Source: Geoalkalibacter ferrihydriticus DSM 17813
GTDB lineage: Bacteria > Desulfobacterota > Desulfuromonadia > Desulfuromonadales > Geoalkalibacteraceae
Assembly: GCF_000820505.1 (NCBI RefSeq)
Contig: NZ_JWJD01000001.1
Location: forward strand, 193,094-257,093
Length of the DNA stretch: 64,000 bases
Direction of reading: 5' to 3'
Shown: positions 27,727-37,037 of the stretch, in pieces
Layout: every line of letters begins with the position of its first letter
How positions within the stretch are numbered: the stretch's first letter is position 1
Program-made: the position numbers and the translations under genes
Notes under the pieces: model-generated
Database searches by the model: none
What the model was told of the DNA's origin: nothing
What the model saw: the letters and a program-made list of their open reading frames with translations, nothing else

Positions 27727-29736
27727 GTGAACATTGAGCAGATACAGGATCGATTGGCTTCCCCTGATGAGGAAGATCGCATCGAAGCGGTGCGCACCGC
27801 TCGGGAGCTTGATCTTTCTCTGCCTATGGCAGTTCTGGCCGAAGCTTTGGGAGATGCCAGTTGGCGGGTGCGTAAAGAGGCGGTCAGCTGCTTTTTGAAA
27901 GGCGCGCATCGCCGCTGGACTGCTGCTGATGCCATTGCTCTGCTGCACTCCCAAGACAATGCGGGTTTGCGCAATGCGGCCATGGACGTGCTGATCGGCA
28001 TGGGTTCTTCGGCGGTTGCCGATCTTAAAGCGGAAATGGCGCATGCCGATCAGGATGTGCGCAAATTTATTTTGGATATCTTCGGTGAGATCGGCGATGA
28101 GGTTTGTATCGGCACGCTGGTGGAGGCTTTGACCGACGCAGATATAAACGTGCGTTCATCCGCGGTGGAAAACCTCGGAAAACTTAAATCCCAGGAGGCA
28201 ATTCCGGCTTTGCTTGACGCCATGGATACCCCCGACTTCAGTTGGCGGTTCACCATACTTGAGGCTTTGGCGCAAATCGGCGAACGCATTCCCCTGGCAA
28301 GGCTCGCTCCTTTTCGCGGGGATCGCTTGTTGCGCAAGCCTTTGTATGATTGTCTCGGCAGTATTGGCGACCGCGACGCCGCGGCTTTGCTGGTTGAGGG
28401 TCTTGAAGACGACATGCGCAAATGTCGGGAAGCTGCTGCTCTGGCGTTGGTTACACTGGCGGATCGGTTTCCCGAAGAGGTTAAACAGTGCCTGCGCCTT
28501 CACCAGGATGACAATCTGGCCACCTCGGTGGCGGGTTTGCTTGCAAGCCGCGACCGCAGCGTTCAGGAATCTGCCGTTCGCATTCTCGGCTGGATCGGCA
28601 ATAGCGCAGCCGCCGGTCGCATGCTCACTCTGCTCGGCGATGAAGCACTTGGCTCTCGCGTTTTTAGCGCCCTCATGGAAATGGGGCAGGAGGTGGTCTG
28701 CGACCTGGTCCGGCAGTATCTCGGTGAGGATTCGGCCATGGATGTTTATCTGGTGTATCTGGCCGGCGAAGGACAATGCCGTGACTTGGCGGGGCGCCTT
28801 GCTGCCGGATTGGCGGCGGCCGATGCCCAGATGCGCCTGGTAACCGCACGAACACTGACGAAAATTGGCGGCGCCGAGGTGATCCAACATTTGCTTGAAG
28901 CCCTTGACGATGAGGTGGAAGAGGTGCGCGATGCGGCCGCCGCGGGCCTTGCCGCCATTGGCCGCCAAGCGCCGCGTCAGGTTCTGGAAAAGGTTTCGCC
29001 CATGGTTGAAGCTGCTCGCGCCTCCGTGCGGACCTGCGCAGTGGAAATTCTCGGGCAGATCGGCGAGCCGAGCTGCCGATCTTATTTGGATATGGCTTTT
29101 AAGGACGAGTCGCCCGCCGTGCGCCAGGCCGCGGTGCGCGCTTTGGCTGGATGCGGCGGCGAAGATTTGACGGCCGGATTTAAATTGGCCCTAACCGATG
29201 AGGACGCCGAAGTGCGGGCGCTGGCAGCGGAAAATCTTGGGCATGTGGGAGGGGATGAGGCCGTTGAATCCCTTGGTCTGGCGCTGACGGATGATGACAT
29301 CTGGGTGCGCGCCAATGCCGTGCGCTCCTTGAGTCGAATCGGCGGTGAGCGCGCCTACAACCTGGTTGAGCAGTTGGTGCATGACCCGGTTGGTCTGGTG
29401 GCGATTGCCGCCCTGGAAGCGTTGGCCGAGTTTGATCCCAGGCGCGCGCGTTCAGCCCTTTTGGCCGCCCTTGACCATGACGATGAAGAAGTGGTTAAAA
29501 CGGCGCTGCAGGGATTGGGGCAGCTGCCGAAAGGCGGCTGGGTTGACGAGGTGGCGATCAAGATGATCGATCATCCCCAATGGGACGTGCGCTTGGCGCT
29601 GGTCAGCCTGCTGGCATCCGTGGAAAATGACGCAATTCGCCCTCTTCTGGAAACGCGGCTGATTATAGAAGGCGATGATCTCGTTCGGCAGGCGATCGAA
29701 AATCTTCTGGCTTGTCGCACACAGCAGGGGGAATGA
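27727..29736 (+). CDS. HEAT-repeat protein of the chemosensory operon
   Basis: A long alpha-solenoid of 669 aa made of about 20 HEAT/PBS-lyase-type repeats of roughly 31 residues, with recurring patterns such as DxxVRxxAxxxLGxIG. No catalytic motif, signal or membrane segment was seen, so it is probably a scaffold. I chose GTG 27727 (VNIEQIQDRL), with GAAAGG about 10 nt upstream; ATG 27688 in the same frame lacks a site. It lies between cheW and cheR, 7 nt before cheR. Confidence 0.82.
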   Translation: MNIEQIQDRLASPDEEDRIEAVRTARELDLSLPMAVLAEALGDASWRVRKEAVSCFLKGAHRRWTAADAIALLHSQDNAGLRNAAMDVLIGMGSSAVADLKAEMAHADQDVRKFILDIFGEIGDEVCIGTLVEALTDADINVRSSAVENLGKLKSQEAIPALLDAMDTPDFSWRFTILEALAQIGERIPLARLAPFRGDRLLRKPLYDCLGSIGDRDAAALLVEGLEDDMRKCREAAALALVTLADRFPEEVKQCLRLHQDDNLATSVAGLLASRDRSVQESAVRILGWIGNSAAAGRMLTLLGDEALGSRVFSALMEMGQEVVCDLVRQYLGEDSAMDVYLVYLAGEGQCRDLAGRLAAGLAAADAQMRLVTARTLTKIGGAEVIQHLLEALDDEVEEVRDAAAAGLAAIGRQAPRQVLEKVSPMVEAARASVRTCAVEILGQIGEPSCRSYLDMAFKDESPAVRQAAVRALAGCGGEDLTAGFKLALTDEDAEVRALAAENLGHVGGDEAVESLGLALTDDDIWVRANAVRSLSRIGGERAYNLVEQLVHDPVGLVAIAALEALAEFDPRRARSALLAALDHDDEEVVKTALQGLGQLPKGGWVDEVAIKMIDHPQWDVRLALVSLLASVENDAIRPLLETRLIIEGDDLVRQAIENLLACRTQQGE

Positions 29737-29743
29737 GCTACTG

Positions 29744-30625
29744 ATGTTTAATTTTACCCCCGACATCCCAATGACCAACGAGGAGTTCCGCCTCATGCGG
29801 GAACTCATCTATCAGCATTGCGGACTGCATTTTTCGGAAGACAACAAATATCTTCTGGAGAAACGCCTGAGCAAACAGGTGCGTCTGCATAAATTTAAAA
29901 GCTTCAAGGATTACTATTATCTGCTGCGCTACAGCAAGACACGCGATGATGAGTTGGCCCAGGCCATCGATCTTCTAACCACCAACGAAACCTACTTCTT
30001 TCGTGAAGAAAGCCAGTTGCGCACGTTTGTCGAGGAAGTCATTCCCGAAATCAAGAAGCGCCGTGAAAGTGAAGGCAGCCGCAAACTGCGCATCTGGAGT
30101 GCCGGCTGCTCAACGGGTGAAGAGCCTTACACCCTGGCCATGTTGCTGCATCGCGCCGGTCTGCACGACTGGAACATCGATATCATCGGTACCGATATCA
30201 GCCAGCGGGTGTTGCAGGTTGCGCGCAAGGGTGTTTACGGGCCCTCGTCTTTCCGTACCACCGACAGCCGCTATATCCAAGATTATTTCGAAGAATCAGA
30301 AGGCAAGTATCGAATTGTCGACGAAGTTCGACGGATGGTGAATATCAGTCACCTTAATCTGTTCGACAATTCACGGGTTTCGCTGCTCGGTCATATGGAT
30401 GCCATCTTCTGTCGCAACGTCATTATCTATTTTGATCTCGAAGCCAAGAAAAAAGTGGTGGAGAACTTTTTTCAGCGCCTGCACCCCGGTGGATTTCTGA
30501 TGCTCGGGCATTCGGAATCGCTGATCAACGTCAGTACGCGTTTTGCGTTGCGGCACTTCACCCATGACATGGTTTATCAACATCCCCTCAAGAGCGGTGA
30601 CCAGCCTGGTGGAGGACGCTTGTGA
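29744..30625 (+). CDS. cheR: Chemotaxis methyltransferase CheR
   Basis: Transfers methyl groups from S-adenosylmethionine to glutamates of chemoreceptors (293 aa). The N-terminal helical domain begins MTNEEFRLMRELIY. The SAM-binding domain shows IWSAGCSTGEEPYT and later AIFCRNVIIYFD. The start ATG 29744 has GGGGG upstream; the longer frame reads into the HEAT gene. It overlaps cheB by 4 nt. Its presence implies a methylated receptor somewhere in the genome, since none is encoded here. Confidence 0.93.
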   Translation: MFNFTPDIPMTNEEFRLMRELIYQHCGLHFSEDNKYLLEKRLSKQVRLHKFKSFKDYYYLLRYSKTRDDELAQAIDLLTTNETYFFREESQLRTFVEEVIPEIKKRRESEGSRKLRIWSAGCSTGEEPYTLAMLLHRAGLHDWNIDIIGTDISQRVLQVARKGVYGPSSFRTTDSRYIQDYFEESEGKYRIVDEVRRMVNISHLNLFDNSRVSLLGHMDAIFCRNVIIYFDLEAKKKVVENFFQRLHPGGFLMLGHSESLINVSTRFALRHFTHDMVYQHPLKSGDQPGGGRL

Positions 30626-31710
30626 TGTCCTTGGCTCCTATCCGCATCCTGGTGGTCGATGACTCGGCTTACAACCGGCGCACCATTACCCGGATTCTTG
30701 AAGAAATCCCCGGAGTGGTGGTTGTCGGCTATGCCGTCAACGGCGAGGAGGGGCTGCGCAAGGCTTCCGATCTGCGGCCTGATCTCATCACCCTGGATCT
30801 TGAGATGCCGCGTATCGACGGTTTCACCTTTCTGCGGATTATCATGCAGAAGCAGCCGACACCGGTCATTGTCGTTTCATCGCGAGCTGGTGACGAGAAT
30901 GTTTTCAAGGCGCTGGAGCTTGGTGCGGTCGAATTTGTCCCTAAACCCACGGCGCGCAGCGACAGCCAATTGTTTGATATTCGAGACGACCTGGTGCGGA
31001 AGGTTCTTTACTGTGCCCGCACCGACATGCGAAAAATCGTGCAACGTAACGCCAACTCCCCGCGTACCCAGAGCAGACCGCGGATTTTCTCCAGAGCCGC
31101 TGGGGAGGTTCAGCCGTCCAGCCGGAATCGCCTGGTCTTGATAGGGGCGTCCACCGGTGGTCCGCCGGCGATCCAGAATATCCTGGCCGGCATCAAAGGC
31201 GATTGTCCTTTGATGTTCGCCGTCTGTCAGCACATGCCGGCAGGGTTCACCCGGGCGTTTGCCGAGCGTCTCAACAAGTTCTGCGAGTTGGAAGTTTTTG
31301 AGGCTCGTTCGGGCGACAGTCTTGCGCCGGGGCGTGTGCTGGTTGCGCCAGGCGGAAAGAATCTCAAGTTCTATCGACGCGCCGGAGAAATTTTAGCTCA
31401 GGTGGTTGACCCCGAACCGGGGCAGCTTTATCTTCCATCAGTCGATGTTATGTTTTCTTCGGCAATAGAGGTCGCTCCAGTTCCTGTTGTCGCGGTCGTT
31501 CTCACCGGAATGGGCAACGACGGCGCCCAGGGCGTGCGCAGGGTCAAATCCGCTGGTGGGCAGGTTATCGCTGAATCAGAGGAATCCTGTGTCGTTTTCG
31601 GCATGCCGAAAGAAGCAATCGCGACGGGGGATGTGGATCGCATCCTGCCGTTGGCAGATATCGGACCCGAGATTTTGCGCCGCGGTCAGGCCGTACCTCC
31701 ATACCTCTGA
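30622..31710 (+). CDS. cheB: Chemotaxis response regulator methylesterase CheB
   Basis: Demethylates or deamidates chemoreceptors (362 aa). An N-terminal receiver (LVVDDSAYNRR, phosphoacceptor in LDLEMPRIDG) is joined by a linker to the esterase domain with Ser177 in GASTGGPPA, the catalytic His in QHMPAGFT and Asp in TGMGNDGAQG. The start is GTG 30622 or the adjacent ATG 30625, overlapping the end of cheR. It is the last gene of the chemosensory operon; no clear terminator follows. Confidence 0.94.
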   Translation: MMSLAPIRILVVDDSAYNRRTITRILEEIPGVVVVGYAVNGEEGLRKASDLRPDLITLDLEMPRIDGFTFLRIIMQKQPTPVIVVSSRAGDENVFKALELGAVEFVPKPTARSDSQLFDIRDDLVRKVLYCARTDMRKIVQRNANSPRTQSRPRIFSRAAGEVQPSSRNRLVLIGASTGGPPAIQNILAGIKGDCPLMFAVCQHMPAGFTRAFAERLNKFCELEVFEARSGDSLAPGRVLVAPGGKNLKFYRRAGEILAQVVDPEPGQLYLPSVDVMFSSAIEVAPVPVVAVVLTGMGNDGAQGVRRVKSAGGQVIAESEESCVVFGMPKEAIATGDVDRILPLADIGPEILRRGQAVPPYL

Positions 31711-31756
31711 GAAACTCGTCGCGCAATTTCCATATCCGGGCAAAATCATTGCAAAC

Positions 31757-31786
31757 TTGACAAAAGATACGCCAGTTATGTTTAAT
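31757..31786 (+). promoter_or_regulatory. Candidate sigma-70 promoter of infA
   Basis: A consensus -35 TTGACA (31757-31762) and TTTAAT (31781-31786) are separated by 18 nt, about 85 nt upstream of infA. Confidence 0.5.
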
Positions 31787-31875
31787 AGTGCGGATTTAGC
31801 CGATTTGTGATTTTTTTATCTGTCTTGGATCATTGCCGGACAGGACCAGTAACGTTGAATTAAAGGGAGGTTCTC

Positions 31876-32094
31876 TTGGCTAAGGAAGAAGCCATTGAAG
31901 TCGAGGGCAAGGTGATCGAACCTTTGCCGAATGCCATGTTCAAGGTCGAACTTGACAACGGCCATGTAATTCTTGCTCACATTTCGGGGAAAATGCGAAA
32001 ATACTACATCCGCATTCTTCCCGGCGACCGGGTGACGGTTGAGCTGTCTCCCTATGATCTGACCCGGGGCCGCATCACCTATCGGGAAAAATAA
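31876..32094 (+). CDS. infA: Translation initiation factor IF-1
   Basis: A 72-aa OB-fold protein that binds the ribosomal A site during initiation. The sequence ([20 protein letters not shown] to [13 protein letters not shown]) is typical. The start codon is TTG at 31876, set by GGGAGG; no in-frame ATG is near. It stands between the chemosensory operon and leuS, with its own promoter and a possible terminator. Confidence 0.96.
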   Translation: MAKEEAIEVEGKVIEPLPNAMFKVELDNGHVILAHISGKMRKYYIRILPGDRVTVELSPYDLTRGRITYREK

Positions 32095-32203
32095 GGACGG
32101 CTGCAACCCTGCGGAACCGGGCGGCGTCAGCGGATCGCTCCGCGCGCCGCCGCCTTTTGCGCTTGAGGGTTGCCCCTTTCCGCAGTCCCTATCCTGTGAC
32201 CAT

Positions 32204-32230
32204 GCCGGCGTCTGCCGGTTTTCCTTTTTT
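32204..32230 (+). terminator. Possible terminator between infA and leuS
   Basis: A 5-bp stem CCGGC/GCCGG with a 4-nt loop is followed by TTTTCCTTTTTT. Upstream, 32102-32172 also folds well (GCAACCCT pairs with AGGGTTGC around a GGGCGGCG/CGCCGCC stem), so this spacer makes a structured RNA. Confidence 0.5.
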
Positions 32231-32289
32231 AAGCCTGGGCAGGGCACTCGGATCAGGCCCAGGGTTGGTCATTCCCCGCTGGAGGTTTT

Positions 32290-34845
32290 ATGGAAGAGCG
32301 CTACAATCCAGGCGCCATTGAGGCCAAATGGCAATCGCACTGGCAGCAGGGCAAGGTCTTCAAGGTTCAGGAGGATCTCAGTCTGCCCAAATATTACGTC
32401 CTGGAAATGTTTCCTTATCCCTCGGGGCGCATTCATATGGGGCATGTGCGCAATTACTCCATCGGTGACGTGGTGGCACGCTTCAAGCGCATGCAGGGCT
32501 TCAACGTGCTGCATCCCATGGGCTGGGACGCCTTCGGCATGCCCGCGGAGAATGCCGCCATCCAGCATGGCATCCATCCTGCCGGGTGGACGCGCCAGAA
32601 CATCGACCACATGCGCAGCCAGCTTCAGAAAATGGGCTTGGCTTATGACTGGGAGCGTGAATTTGCGACCTGCGATGTCGATTACTACAAGTGGGAACAG
32701 CTGATTTTTCTCGACATGCTGGAGCGGGGGCTGGCCTACAAGAAAAACTCCTCGGTCAACTGGTGTCCCAAATGCAAGACCGTTCTGGCCAACGAGCAGG
32801 TCGAAGACGGCTGCTGCTGGCGTTGCGACGATGTTGTTACGCAAAAGGATCTGGAGCAGTGGTTTTTCAAGATCACCGATTACGCCGAAGAGTTGCTTGA
32901 TTGGACCGAACGTCTGCCGGGTTGGCCCGAACGGGTACTGACCATGCAACGCAATTGGATTGGTCGCAGCACCGGGTGTGAAATTGAATTTCCCGTCAAA
33001 GGCGGCGATACGCGCATTCGAGTGTTTACGACTCGGCCCGACACCCTCTGTGGCGCCACTTTCATGAGTCTCGCACCGGAGCACCCCCTGGCGTTGTCGC
33101 TGACCCGTGCGGAGCGGCGCGCCGAGGTTGATGCATTTATCGAGAAGGTACGCCGGCAGGACAAAAACCAGCGTTCGGGCGAAGATTTTGAAAAAGAGGG
33201 TGTGTTTACCGGCTCTTTCTGCCTCAATCCCCTCACCGGGCGGGAAATGCCCATTTATCTGGCCAATTTTGTCCTCATGGAATACGGAACCGGCGCGGTC
33301 ATGGCCGTACCGACTCATGATCAACGCGATTTTGAGTTCGCCCGCAAATACGATCTGCCCCTCGTGGTCGTTATTCAACCAGAGGGTGAAACGCTGCACC
33401 CCGAAACGATGGAGCAAGCCTGGGTCGGGGAGGGGGGGCTGGTCAATTCGGGTGATTTCGACGGCCTGCCCAACGAGGAGGGCAAAGAGAAAATCGCCGA
33501 GTCCCTCGAAGCGCAGGGTTTGGGCAAAAAAACCGTCAATTACCGCCTGCGGGATTGGGGCGTGTCGCGTCAGCGCTATTGGGGAACACCTATCCCCATT
33601 ATTTACTGCGACGACTGCGGAGCCGTCCCGGTACCTCGCTCCGATCTGCCGGTGGTGCTGCCGACCGATGTCGCTTTCAGCGGCGAAGGGGGCACGCCCC
33701 TGGCAAGCAGCGCAGCTTTTCTCGTTGTTGATTGCCCCCGTTGCGGCAAACCCGGACGACGCGAAACGGATACCTTTGACACCTTTGTAGAAAGTTCCTG
33801 GTATTTTCTGCGCTACGCCTGCCCGCGGCATGAGACGGCCCCCCTCAACCGTGAGGCCGCCGAGTATTGGCTGCCCGTCGACCAATACATCGGCGGCATT
33901 GAACATGCGGTCATGCATCTGCTCTACGCGCGATTCTTCACGAAAGTGCTTCGTGATCTAGGCATGATCGATCTCGATGAGCCTTTTCAGAACCTGCTCA
34001 CCCAAGGTATGGTCTGCATGGAGACCCTGTCCTGTCCCGAGCATGGTTGGCTCTACCCCGAAGAGGTTCGCGACGGGACCTGCAGCAAATGCGGCAGGGC
34101 CGCCAGTCTCGGGCGCAACGAAAAGATGAGCAAGTCGAAGAAAAACGTGATCGATCCCGATGCCCTCATTTCCCGCTACGGTGCCGATACCGCTCGTCTC
34201 TTCATCCTGTTTGCCGCACCGCCTGAAAAAGATCTTGAATGGAGCGACCAGGCGGTTGAGGGCTGTTATCGTTTTCTCAATCGGGTCTGGCGCGCGGTCC
34301 ATGACAACCTGGACGGGATCCGCAGCGCTGAGATTCCTCGGAGTGCCGAGGGCGCGGCGCGCGATCTGCGTCGCATTACTCATCGCACCATTCGCAAGGT
34401 AACGGAAGATATTGACGGACGGTTCAGTTTCAACACCGCTATTGCCGCGATCATGGAGCTGGTCAATGCCATTTATACCTTTGCGGACAAGGACGGCTCG
34501 CCCGGGGTGCTGCGCGAAGCCCTCGAGGCCGTGGTGCGATTGCTCGCCCCCTTTGTTCCCCATCTCAGTGAAGAGCTCTGGACACAGATGGGTCATGAAG
34601 GCGGAATTGAGGCCCAGGGCTGGCCGAGTTGGGACGAAGCCGCTCTTGCGCAGGACGAAATCACCATCGTCGTGCAGGTCAACGGGAAGGTGCGGGGCAA
34701 AATAGAGGTTCCTGCCGCAGCCGGCGAGGATGAAATTCGCCGCCAGGCCTTGGACAGTCCCAATGTCAGTCGTTTTCTTGAGGGCGCCACCCTGCGCAAG
34801 GTCATTGTTGTTCCCGGCCGGCTGGTCAACGTGGTGGCAAACTAA
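32290..34845 (+). CDS. leuS: Leucyl-tRNA synthetase
   Basis: Charges tRNA-Leu (851 aa, class Ia). HMGH replaces HIGH in [16 protein letters not shown] near residue 50. A zinc-type Cys pattern (CPKCK...CWRCD), an inserted editing domain (about 220-420), the EKMSKSKKN loop near residue 617 and a C-terminal anticodon-binding region follow. GGAGG lies 6 nt before the ATG. lptE and holA follow closely, so the three are probably one operon. Confidence 0.97.
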   Translation: MEERYNPGAIEAKWQSHWQQGKVFKVQEDLSLPKYYVLEMFPYPSGRIHMGHVRNYSIGDVVARFKRMQGFNVLHPMGWDAFGMPAENAAIQHGIHPAGWTRQNIDHMRSQLQKMGLAYDWEREFATCDVDYYKWEQLIFLDMLERGLAYKKNSSVNWCPKCKTVLANEQVEDGCCWRCDDVVTQKDLEQWFFKITDYAEELLDWTERLPGWPERVLTMQRNWIGRSTGCEIEFPVKGGDTRIRVFTTRPDTLCGATFMSLAPEHPLALSLTRAERRAEVDAFIEKVRRQDKNQRSGEDFEKEGVFTGSFCLNPLTGREMPIYLANFVLMEYGTGAVMAVPTHDQRDFEFARKYDLPLVVVIQPEGETLHPETMEQAWVGEGGLVNSGDFDGLPNEEGKEKIAESLEAQGLGKKTVNYRLRDWGVSRQRYWGTPIPIIYCDDCGAVPVPRSDLPVVLPTDVAFSGEGGTPLASSAAFLVVDCPRCGKPGRRETDTFDTFVESSWYFLRYACPRHETAPLNREAAEYWLPVDQYIGGIEHAVMHLLYARFFTKVLRDLGMIDLDEPFQNLLTQGMVCMETLSCPEHGWLYPEEVRDGTCSKCGRAASLGRNEKMSKSKKNVIDPDALISRYGADTARLFILFAAPPEKDLEWSDQAVEGCYRFLNRVWRAVHDNLDGIRSAEIPRSAEGAARDLRRITHRTIRKVTEDIDGRFSFNTAIAAIMELVNAIYTFADKDGSPGVLREALEAVVRLLAPFVPHLSEELWTQMGHEGGIEAQGWPSWDEAALAQDEITIVVQVNGKVRGKIEVPAAAGEDEIRRQALDSPNVSRFLEGATLRKVIVVPGRLVNVVAN

Positions 34846-34846
34846 G

Positions 34847-35362
34847 GTGCGGCCTCTGCTCAGTACGGTATTCCTGCTGCTGTTATTGTTTGCAGGCGGC
34901 TGTGGTTATCACCCTTTGGGGAGCGGTAATGGCCTGCCCGAGGGCGTCGAGAGTATTTACATCGGAGTGTTCGACAATCGCTCCCTTGAACCTTTTCTTG
35001 AAAACCAGATCAGTCGCGATGTCGTTGAGGAGTTTTCCCGCCGCAAAGGATTGCGGGTCGTTGAGGATCCTCGCGCTGCCGATGCCCGTCTCGAAGGAGA
35101 GGTTATCACTTTTCATGCCGGAGCTTTGTCGTTCGGACCTGAAGACCGGATCGGCCAATACCGTGCTACCCTGACCATTGCGGCCACTCTGCGCCGATCC
35201 GACAGCGGGCTGGTGCTGTGGCGTGGACAGCTTAGTTGGTCGGAAAAATATCCAGTTGTTTCAGATAAAAGTGAGCAGGAAGACAATGAGCAGGCTGCGA
35301 TTCGGGTCATCAGCCGGCGCCTAGCGGAAAATCTGTTCGTGCGCCTCCATGACAATTTCTGA
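34847..35362 (+). CDS. lptE: LPS-assembly lipoprotein LptE
   Basis: Outer-membrane lipoprotein that plugs LptD and helps insert lipopolysaccharide (171 aa). A signal sequence ends in LLFAGGCGYHPLG, a lipobox. The following IYIGVFDNRSLEPFLENQIS and the ATLRRSDSGLVLWRG strand are typical of the LptE/RlpB family. I chose GTG 34847, 1 nt after the leuS stop, because it gives a proper signal peptide; the upstream frame is inside leuS. It is followed by holA as in E. coli. Confidence 0.88.
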   Translation: MRPLLSTVFLLLLLFAGGCGYHPLGSGNGLPEGVESIYIGVFDNRSLEPFLENQISRDVVEEFSRRKGLRVVEDPRAADARLEGEVITFHAGALSFGPEDRIGQYRATLTIAATLRRSDSGLVLWRGQLSWSEKYPVVSDKSEQEDNEQAAIRVISRRLAENLFVRLHDNF

Positions 35363-35374
35363 GGATCTTTTCCG

Positions 35375-36379
35375 GTGAAGCCTTCTGAGTTCCAACGCGT
35401 GCTTGAAAGCGCTCAGGTGCCGAACCTTTTGTTTCTCCACGGTGAGGAGACGTTTCTTCTGGAGCGTGCTTACCACGAGGTGGTGGAGAAAGTTCTTGAC
35501 GTGCAGGGGCGGGATTTCAACTTTGAGGTTTTCACCGGTCGCGAAACTTCACCTGAAACCATCCTGGACGCCTGCCGTACCCTGCCGGTTTTTGCCGCGC
35601 GTCGACTGGTCGTGGTCAAGGATGCTCATCTCCTGACGGCTGTCGACCTAGCGCGCTTTCTTCCCTATCTCAAGGATCCGGTACCGGAAACGGTGCTGCT
35701 TTTTATGGGCCGCGGCATTGACGGGCGCCTGTCTTTTTTTCGCGATTTCAAAAAAAAGGGAACCCTGGTTGAGTTTCGGCGCCTCTATGATAATCAGGTG
35801 CCGACGTTCATCAAGGAGCAGGTGCGAATAAACGGCAAGAGCTTTACCGAGGATGCCCTGGCATTGTTCTGCCGGCGCATGGGCAGCGATCTGGGTGAGA
35901 TTCAGGCAGAGTTGAACAAGCTCTGCACCTATGTGGACGAGAGAACTCTGATCGATGTCGAGGATGTGCGGCAGATCATCAGCGATACTCGCGCCGAAAG
36001 TGTTTTTGACCTGATCAATGCCATCGGGAGACGTCGTCCCGCCGAAGCTTTGCGTTTGCTGGGTCGGATGCTTGACGATGGCGAGCCGCCTTTGCGGATC
36101 TTGACGATGGTGGTCCGGCACTTTCGCCAACTATGGCAGGCCGCCGAACTGCTCAAACTGGGTGCCGAGCGTGGGGAAATGGCGCGACGCATGCGCATCA
36201 ATCCCTATTTTCTGGATGGATTACTTACCCAGTCCAAACGCTTCAACGCAACGGAATATCGCAAGGCCTTTACCGTCTGTCTGCAGGCCGATCTCGCACT
36301 CAAATCGAGTGGTGGCGATCCTGGAGCCTTGATGGAACAGTTGGTTCTTGCGCTGATACAGGAGGGGGAACGACAATAA
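35375..36379 (+). CDS. holA: DNA polymerase III delta subunit
   Basis: Clamp-loader subunit that opens the beta clamp (334 aa). The N-terminal LLFLHGEETFLLERAYHEV and RRLVVVKDAH segments, the NKLCTYV helix and the C-terminal collar region match the HolA family. GTG start 12 nt after lptE. A structured repeat element and a terminator follow its stop. Confidence 0.9.
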   Translation: MKPSEFQRVLESAQVPNLLFLHGEETFLLERAYHEVVEKVLDVQGRDFNFEVFTGRETSPETILDACRTLPVFAARRLVVVKDAHLLTAVDLARFLPYLKDPVPETVLLFMGRGIDGRLSFFRDFKKKGTLVEFRRLYDNQVPTFIKEQVRINGKSFTEDALALFCRRMGSDLGEIQAELNKLCTYVDERTLIDVEDVRQIISDTRAESVFDLINAIGRRRPAEALRLLGRMLDDGEPPLRILTMVVRHFRQLWQAAELLKLGAERGEMARRMRINPYFLDGLLTQSKRFNATEYRKAFTVCLQADLALKSSGGDPGALMEQLVLALIQEGERQ

Positions 36380-36383
36380 GAAA

Positions 36384-36525
36384 ATGTAACTGTTCGCCCT
36401 GGCCGGGGAGAGCCTTGCGACATCCCTGGCGAAGCTCGTATGTGCTCTTGCCTGGGGGCCGGCGCCATCCGGGCGCCGGAGACCTTCGCCATGGATGCAG
36501 CGAGCCCCTGTGCTGAATAGTTACA
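36384..36525. repeat. 142-bp structured palindromic element (dispersed-repeat or MITE-like)
   Basis: The element is bounded by an 11-bp inverted repeat with one mismatch (TGTAACTGTTC at 36384-36394 and GAATAGTTACA at 36515-36525). Inside is a perfect 8-bp GC-rich hairpin (36459-36466 with 36472-36479) nested in GGCGAAG/CTTCGCC (36428-36434 with 36484-36490) and GCTCG/CGAGC pairs. It encodes nothing. The layout resembles small dispersed palindromic elements, but no second copy was noticed in this window. Confidence 0.5.
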
Positions 36526-36526
36526 A

Positions 36527-36552
36527 AAAAAGGGGCCGTGCGGCCCCTTTTT
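36527..36552. terminator. Bidirectional terminator between holA and rpsT
   Basis: AAAAAGGGGCCG, a 2-nt gap and CGGCCCCTTTTT form a perfect palindrome with A and T runs on either side. It serves rpsT on the minus strand and can stop the leuS-lptE-holA transcript. Confidence 0.88.
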
Positions 36553-36579
36553 CAGTCAGCTTCGGTCCGGCAGGCAGAA

Positions 36580-36843
36580 TCAGGCAAGGCTGCCCACAAG
36601 TTTCGTCAGGCGCGCAATCTTGCGGCTTGCAGTCGCCTTGTGAATAATGCCTTTGCTCGCAGACTTGTCGATATAAGGGACGGCACGCTCAAGAGCCGCC
36701 CGAGCCGAGCCGGCATCGCCCCCGGCAGCCGCTTCGCGAACCTGCTTCACCAGGGTGCGCATGGTGGAGCGAATATGGCGGTTGCGCGCCGCGCGTTTTT
36801 CATTTTGCTTGATTCTCTTGAGAGCTGATTTGTGATTAGCCAA
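36580..36843 (-). CDS. rpsT: 30S ribosomal protein S20
   Basis: Binds 16S rRNA early in 30S assembly (87 aa, the usual length). [20 protein letters not shown] is the typical N-terminus. The start codon is TTG (36843-36841) with GGAGG 7 nt upstream; the longer frame to 36945 has no S20-like residues. E. coli rpsT also starts with UUG and is autoregulated, so similar control is plausible here. It is divergent from murJ. Confidence 0.96.
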   Translation of the reverse strand: MANHKSALKRIKQNEKRAARNRHIRSTMRTLVKQVREAAAGGDAGSARAALERAVPYIDKSASKGIIHKATASRKIARLTKLVGSLA

Positions 36844-37037
36844 AGCTTGTAACCTCCATGGTCGATGGGTATTTATTTGGTGTTTTCTTTTGACGAATGA
36901 TTGTTTATCATCACAATCCTCGCCAGTCAAGTTAAAAAAAATCAATCAAAATTTGTAAGCACCTGAAAAATATTACAAAGCTGTGGCTGGTGTCGGGATT
37001 AATAGATTTAAATTGCAGATTTTATAACGCGGGGCCC

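Noticed and set aside
32095-32289. T-box or other riboswitch in front of leuS
   Set aside because: The spacer is GC-rich and foldable but has no T-box core. It is better explained by the end of infA and structured untranslated RNA.
32269-33918. A 549-codon open frame on the minus strand opposite leuS
   Set aside because: It is a shadow of the highly conserved leuS: no ribosome site, no recognisable domain and codon use dictated by the opposite strand. Similar long shadows lie opposite hcp, the tatD gene, glyA and hom.
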